Source: Methanobacterium subterraneum (GTDB lineage Archaea; Methanobacteriota; Methanobacteria; Methanobacteriales; Methanobacteriaceae). Taken from it: a stretch of DNA of 64,000 nt. Both the position numbers and the translations under genes were made by a program. Shown here piece after piece: positions 61,063 to 64,000 of the stretch. The notes beneath the pieces were generated by a model. The model had not been told where the DNA came from and made no database searches. It saw only the letters and a list, made by a program, of their open reading frames with translations. Position 1 is the first letter of the stretch. Each line of letters opens with the position of its first letter. The stretch spans positions 2,451,818 to 2,515,817 of the forward strand of contig NZ_CP017768.1 in the NCBI RefSeq assembly GCF_002813695.1. Direction: 5' to 3'.

Positions 61063-62412
61063 ATGATCCATACTGAACGTATAAAAAAACTAAACCAGAA
61101 ACCGTTGAAGGAGGGTGATTATGTTTTATACTGGATGCAGGCTTCTCCCCGGGCACACTGTAACCATGCACTGGAATACGGTATAAAAAAGGCCAACCGC
61201 CTTAAAAAACCTTTAGTAGTATTTTTTGGGATAACTAAACAATTTCCGGAGGCCAATAACCGGCATTACACTTTTCTTCTCCAGGGACTTCAGCATGTTC
61301 AAAATTCACTGGATAAAAGGGGAATAAAAATGGCTATTCAGATAGTCTCCCCACCGAAAGGTGCAATTGAACTGGCCGAAAATGCTTCAGTGGTGGTTGT
61401 GGATAAAGGCTACCTTACTATACAACGTGAATGGGTCAAAAAAGCCATAGATTGGTTAAAATGTTCGTTAATACAGGTGGAAACCAATGTGGTAGTTCCC
61501 GTGGAAACTGCATCAGCCAAGGAAGAGTATTCTGCTGCCACTTTCCGCAGAAAGATCAATAAAAAACTGGATGAATTTTTAGTACCCCTTAAAATGGAAA
61601 AACTAATTACACATTCTAGTGATATTAACATGGATTCGTATTCATTTGATGATTTACATTCCATTATTTCTCAGTTAGGATTAAAATCTAAAGTGGCCCC
61701 TGTTAGTAAATACAAGGGTGGGACTTTGAATGCCATTAAACTACTGGGTACTTTCATTAAACATAAGCTGGATCATTTTCCAGATAGAAATGATCCCAGT
61801 ACCGACTATCTATCCCATATGAGTCCCTACCTCCACTTCGGCCAAGTATCCCCGTTACATATAGCACTGGAAATTTTGAAAACTAAAAGTCCGGGTAAAT
61901 CCACCTACCTGGAAGAACTCATCGTCCGCAGAGAATTGGCTGTGAATTTCGTTTATCATAACCCTGAATATGATAATTTGAAATGTCTCCCTGATTGGGC
62001 TTACAAAACACTTAGTAAACATCAGAACGATAAACGGGAATATACTTATTCCTTTAAAGAATTTGAAAATGCAGGAACCCATGATCCATACTGGAATGCA
62101 GCTCAACTGGAAATGGTCCATACTGGTAAGATGCATGGATACATGCGCATGTACTGGGGTAAAAAAATCCTGGAATGGACTCACGATCCCGAAGAAGCCT
62201 ACCAAATAGCTCTTAAACTTAACAACAAGTATGAATTAGATGGCCGTGACCCCAATGCTTATGCAGGAGTAGCCTGGTGTTTTGGTAAACATGATCGGGC
62301 CTGGAAAGAGCGGGAGATATTTGGGAAGGTACGCTACATGAATGACCGAGGTTTACGCCGAAAATTTAAAATAGATAGTTATGTAGGTGCAGTGAATAAC
62401 TTGGTAAGTTAA
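61063..62412 (+). CDS. phr: Class II CPD photolyase
   Basis: Light-driven repair of cyclobutane pyrimidine dimers with FAD. 449 residues. The class II marks are YVLYWMQASPRAHCNHALEYG at the N-terminus and the C-terminal block DPYWNAAQLEMVHTGKMHGYMRMYWGKKILEW...DGRDPNAYAGVAWCFGKHDRAWKEREIFGKVRYMN. AAGGGGATGAAAT ribosome site. Paired with the YbgA-like gene. Confidence 0.94.
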   Translation: MIHTERIKKLNQKPLKEGDYVLYWMQASPRAHCNHALEYGIKKANRLKKPLVVFFGITKQFPEANNRHYTFLLQGLQHVQNSLDKRGIKMAIQIVSPPKGAIELAENASVVVVDKGYLTIQREWVKKAIDWLKCSLIQVETNVVVPVETASAKEEYSAATFRRKINKKLDEFLVPLKMEKLITHSSDINMDSYSFDDLHSIISQLGLKSKVAPVSKYKGGTLNAIKLLGTFIKHKLDHFPDRNDPSTDYLSHMSPYLHFGQVSPLHIALEILKTKSPGKSTYLEELIVRRELAVNFVYHNPEYDNLKCLPDWAYKTLSKHQNDKREYTYSFKEFENAGTHDPYWNAAQLEMVHTGKMHGYMRMYWGKKILEWTHDPEEAYQIALKLNNKYELDGRDPNAYAGVAWCFGKHDRAWKEREIFGKVRYMNDRGLRRKFKIDSYVGAVNNLVS

Positions 62413-62583
62413 ATGGTGGGTTAATTTTATCCATTTAATGTTTTAAAGTTGTAAAAGTCCCCCTTGTTGTATTCGAAAATAATCATGAAGATAACTTTAT
62501 ATTACTAATTGAATCTAATAATTAAAGGAGCTTCATTGGAGCTTTACCTAACTTTCTGAAGATTTTTTAAAATATTAGTATGT

Positions 62584-62649
62584 GCAGATAAGAACTAAGC
62601 AATATCTGCCCTATGAATGTTTAAGTACTTACATATCTCAAAATTCATA
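62584..62649 (+). promoter_or_regulatory. Clustered inverted repeats upstream of bioY
   Basis: GCAGATA (62584-62590) pairs with TATCTGC (62603-62609); TATGAAT (62612-62618) pairs with ATTCATA (62643-62649); between the latter lies the palindrome TAAGTACTTA (62622-62631). All lie within 85 bases of the bioY start. They could be the operator of a biotin repressor (BirA type) or a leader structure. Confidence 0.4.
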
Positions 62650-62666
62650 CATAAAGAGTGATAAAA

Positions 62667-63284
62667 ATGGAAATCAGCATTGATAATTATTTCAGGAAGA
62701 GGTATTCGCTTTTCGCATGGCGTTCGAATACTTCTCTGGTAAACAAAGTGATAATGGCTTTTTTCATGGCCTGCATCACTGGAATAATGGCTCAAGTGAT
62801 AATACCTCTTCCCTGGACTCCTGTCCCAATAACTGCCCAAACTTTCGCCGTTTTAATGGCAGGAGTAGTATTGGGTCGTTGGTGGGGTGGAATTAGTCAG
62901 GTAATGTATTTGGCAGTGGGACTACTGGGAGTGCCCTGGTTTGCAGGACTCACTGGTGGTTACGAGATCCTTTTAGGTGCCACTGGAGGGTATTTCCTGG
63001 GTTTCATTTTAACCGCATTTGTGATGGGTTACGTCACTGATAATTATGTCCAGTCTCGAAACTTCCGTCCCATGCTGGGTTTGACGTTTTTGGTGAACTT
63101 CACCCTTATCTACATACCCGGTCTTTTGGGATTGGGATTGTGGATGTACCTGGTCAAAGGGACCTTCCCCACCTTCTTAACCCTGATAAGTATGGGTCTT
63201 CTACCATTCATTCTTGGAGACCTGGTAAAGATAGGTGGTGCAGCAGCACTTACCAAGGTTATAACTCCTAAAGAAAAATATTAA
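62667..63284 (+). CDS. bioY: Biotin transporter BioY
   Basis: Substrate-binding membrane subunit of a biotin ECF transporter, 205 residues with about six helices. The BioY signatures IPLPWTPVPITAQTFAVLMAGVVLGRWWGGISQVMYL and GLTGGYEILLGATGGYFLGFILTAFVMG are clear. Start at ATG 62667 (AGTGATAAAA upstream). No energising EcfA/T genes follow, so it either works alone or shares a module. Confidence 0.93.
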   Translation: MEISIDNYFRKRYSLFAWRSNTSLVNKVIMAFFMACITGIMAQVIIPLPWTPVPITAQTFAVLMAGVVLGRWWGGISQVMYLAVGLLGVPWFAGLTGGYEILLGATGGYFLGFILTAFVMGYVTDNYVQSRNFRPMLGLTFLVNFTLIYIPGLLGLGLWMYLVKGTFPTFLTLISMGLLPFILGDLVKIGGAAALTKVITPKEKY

Positions 63285-63335
63285 ACCCTAAAACAGATTT
63301 TAAACAATTAATAAAGTCTATATGGATTTTTTCCT

Positions 63336-63773
63336 ATGTTGATAGATCAGAAGGAGGATGGTTCTGAACCAATAAAGATCAGAGCCCACCATATCCTTTG
63401 CATGCAAGGATTCCAGGGACTTGGTTACAGTGAAGAATTCATCATCAACATGGCCCGGATTACTGAAAAAATCCAGAAAAACCCCTCTTTTTTTATTAAA
63501 GTTATTACTGAAGCAGATTCTATTTGTAAACACTGCCCTCATCTTCAAAAGGATGTGTGTAATATGGGAACCGACTCAGGGGAAGGTATTAGGGCTATGG
63601 ATATATCCGTACTGAAAGAATTAGATATGGAGTCAGGATCTTTAATTTCATCCGCCCAACTCACTATTTTTACCGATAATCTCTCTCCAAAGATAGTTAA
63701 AACTATTTGTGGAAAATGTCGTTGGCAGAAGGATTGCCTCTACTTTCTGGAAAAATGTTTAATTTACTATTAA
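63336..63773 (+). CDS. DUF1284 family cysteine-rich protein
   Basis: A 145-residue protein starting with IKIRAHHILCMQGFQGLGYSEEF, the DUF1284 signature, with cysteines in CKHCPHLQKDVC and a C-terminal CGKCRWQKDCLYFLEKC that may hold an iron-sulfur cluster. Function unknown. No strong ribosome site before the ATG. Confidence 0.8.
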   Translation: MLIDQKEDGSEPIKIRAHHILCMQGFQGLGYSEEFIINMARITEKIQKNPSFFIKVITEADSICKHCPHLQKDVCNMGTDSGEGIRAMDISVLKELDMESGSLISSAQLTIFTDNLSPKIVKTICGKCRWQKDCLYFLEKCLIYY

Positions 63774-63805
63774 TGTTTCATTAAGGAAAATCAATTGAAC
63801 ATAAT

Positions 63806-63946
63806 ATGCTTCCTAAAACCACAATGGGCTCCTAATTATGCTTCCTAAAAACTCTAATAGGCTTTTTAGATAATAGTTTCCTAAAACCATACTATACTCC
63901 CTGTAATATAATAGGGGCTTAAACATAATGGGGTTTTTAAATATTA
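63806..63946 (+). repeat. Degenerate tandem repeat tract
   Basis: TTCCTAAAA recurs at 63810, 63842 and 63878 (spacings 32 and 36), each followed by an AAT(A/G)GG-type GGCT or ACTCC segment; later parts (ATAGGGGCTTAAA, AATGGGGTTTTTAAA) look like worn copies. No gene is visible in the last 227 bases. Confidence 0.45.
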
Positions 63947-64000
63947 CTATTTCCCTATGTAGTAAGGAATTGTATAAATATTAAAGAAGAAGGGATAAAC

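Overview
The window comes from a methanogenic archaeon of the order Methanobacteriales, most likely a mesophilic Methanobacterium. The archaeal signature genes are TFB, aRF1, aIF5A, Gar1, archaeal DnaG, split GMP synthetase, archaeal UMP kinase and coenzyme F430 synthase (CfbE). A-T rich spacers, GGAGGTGAT-type ribosome binding sites and an ISM1-like insertion sequence fit this. No rRNA, tRNA or CRISPR array was seen.

Layout. 0-8.3 kb: MJ0158-type PLP enzyme, Nre repair protein with a PCNA-binding tail, MsrB, HEAT protein, methyltransferase, a GAF-PAS histidine kinase, and an unusual protein joining a degenerate small-GTPase domain to a PII domain. 8.8-16.3 kb: split GMP synthetase, DUF2124, DUF447, UPF0282, adenine deaminase, and a TIGR00300 (LOR/SDH) gene broken by a one-base loss in a G tract. 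16.5-18.6 kb: agmatinase, aIF5A and pyruvoyl arginine decarboxylase, a polyamine/hypusine cluster. 18.6-24.5 kb: inositol-phosphatase-fold phosphatase, NAD kinase and CfbE, joined by TAATG overlaps, then hemC (the tetrapyrrole route that feeds F430), a Gfo/Idh/MocA oxidoreductase and a GfcR-type regulator. 24.8-29.3 kb: aRF1, SulP anion transporter, UMP kinase, DUF2116.

29.5-46.6 kb is the accessory part: three DUF308 membrane proteins, a decayed ISM1-like element, two YbjQ-domain proteins, a small ABC/FtsX exporter, a K+ channel, a FUSC protein, a complete ectABC ectoine operon followed by a strong hairpin, and a run of membrane and phosphoesterase genes. 46.7-54 kb returns to information processing: TFB and Gar1 overlapping, a flippase-like protein, RraA-like and DUF211 proteins, toprim protein and DnaG, and a LonB-like AAA+ ATPase with no protease domain. 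54.1-60 kb: XerA recombinase, PadR regulator plus MFS transporter with tandem repeats between them, then a second ISM1-like element into which an IS1-family element has jumped (both with 8-bp target duplications). 60-64 kb: YbgA-like protein with class II photolyase, BioY, DUF1284 and a degenerate repeat tract.

Start codons were chosen mainly from ribosome binding sites. All functional names rest on recognised motifs and family memory; no database search was run.
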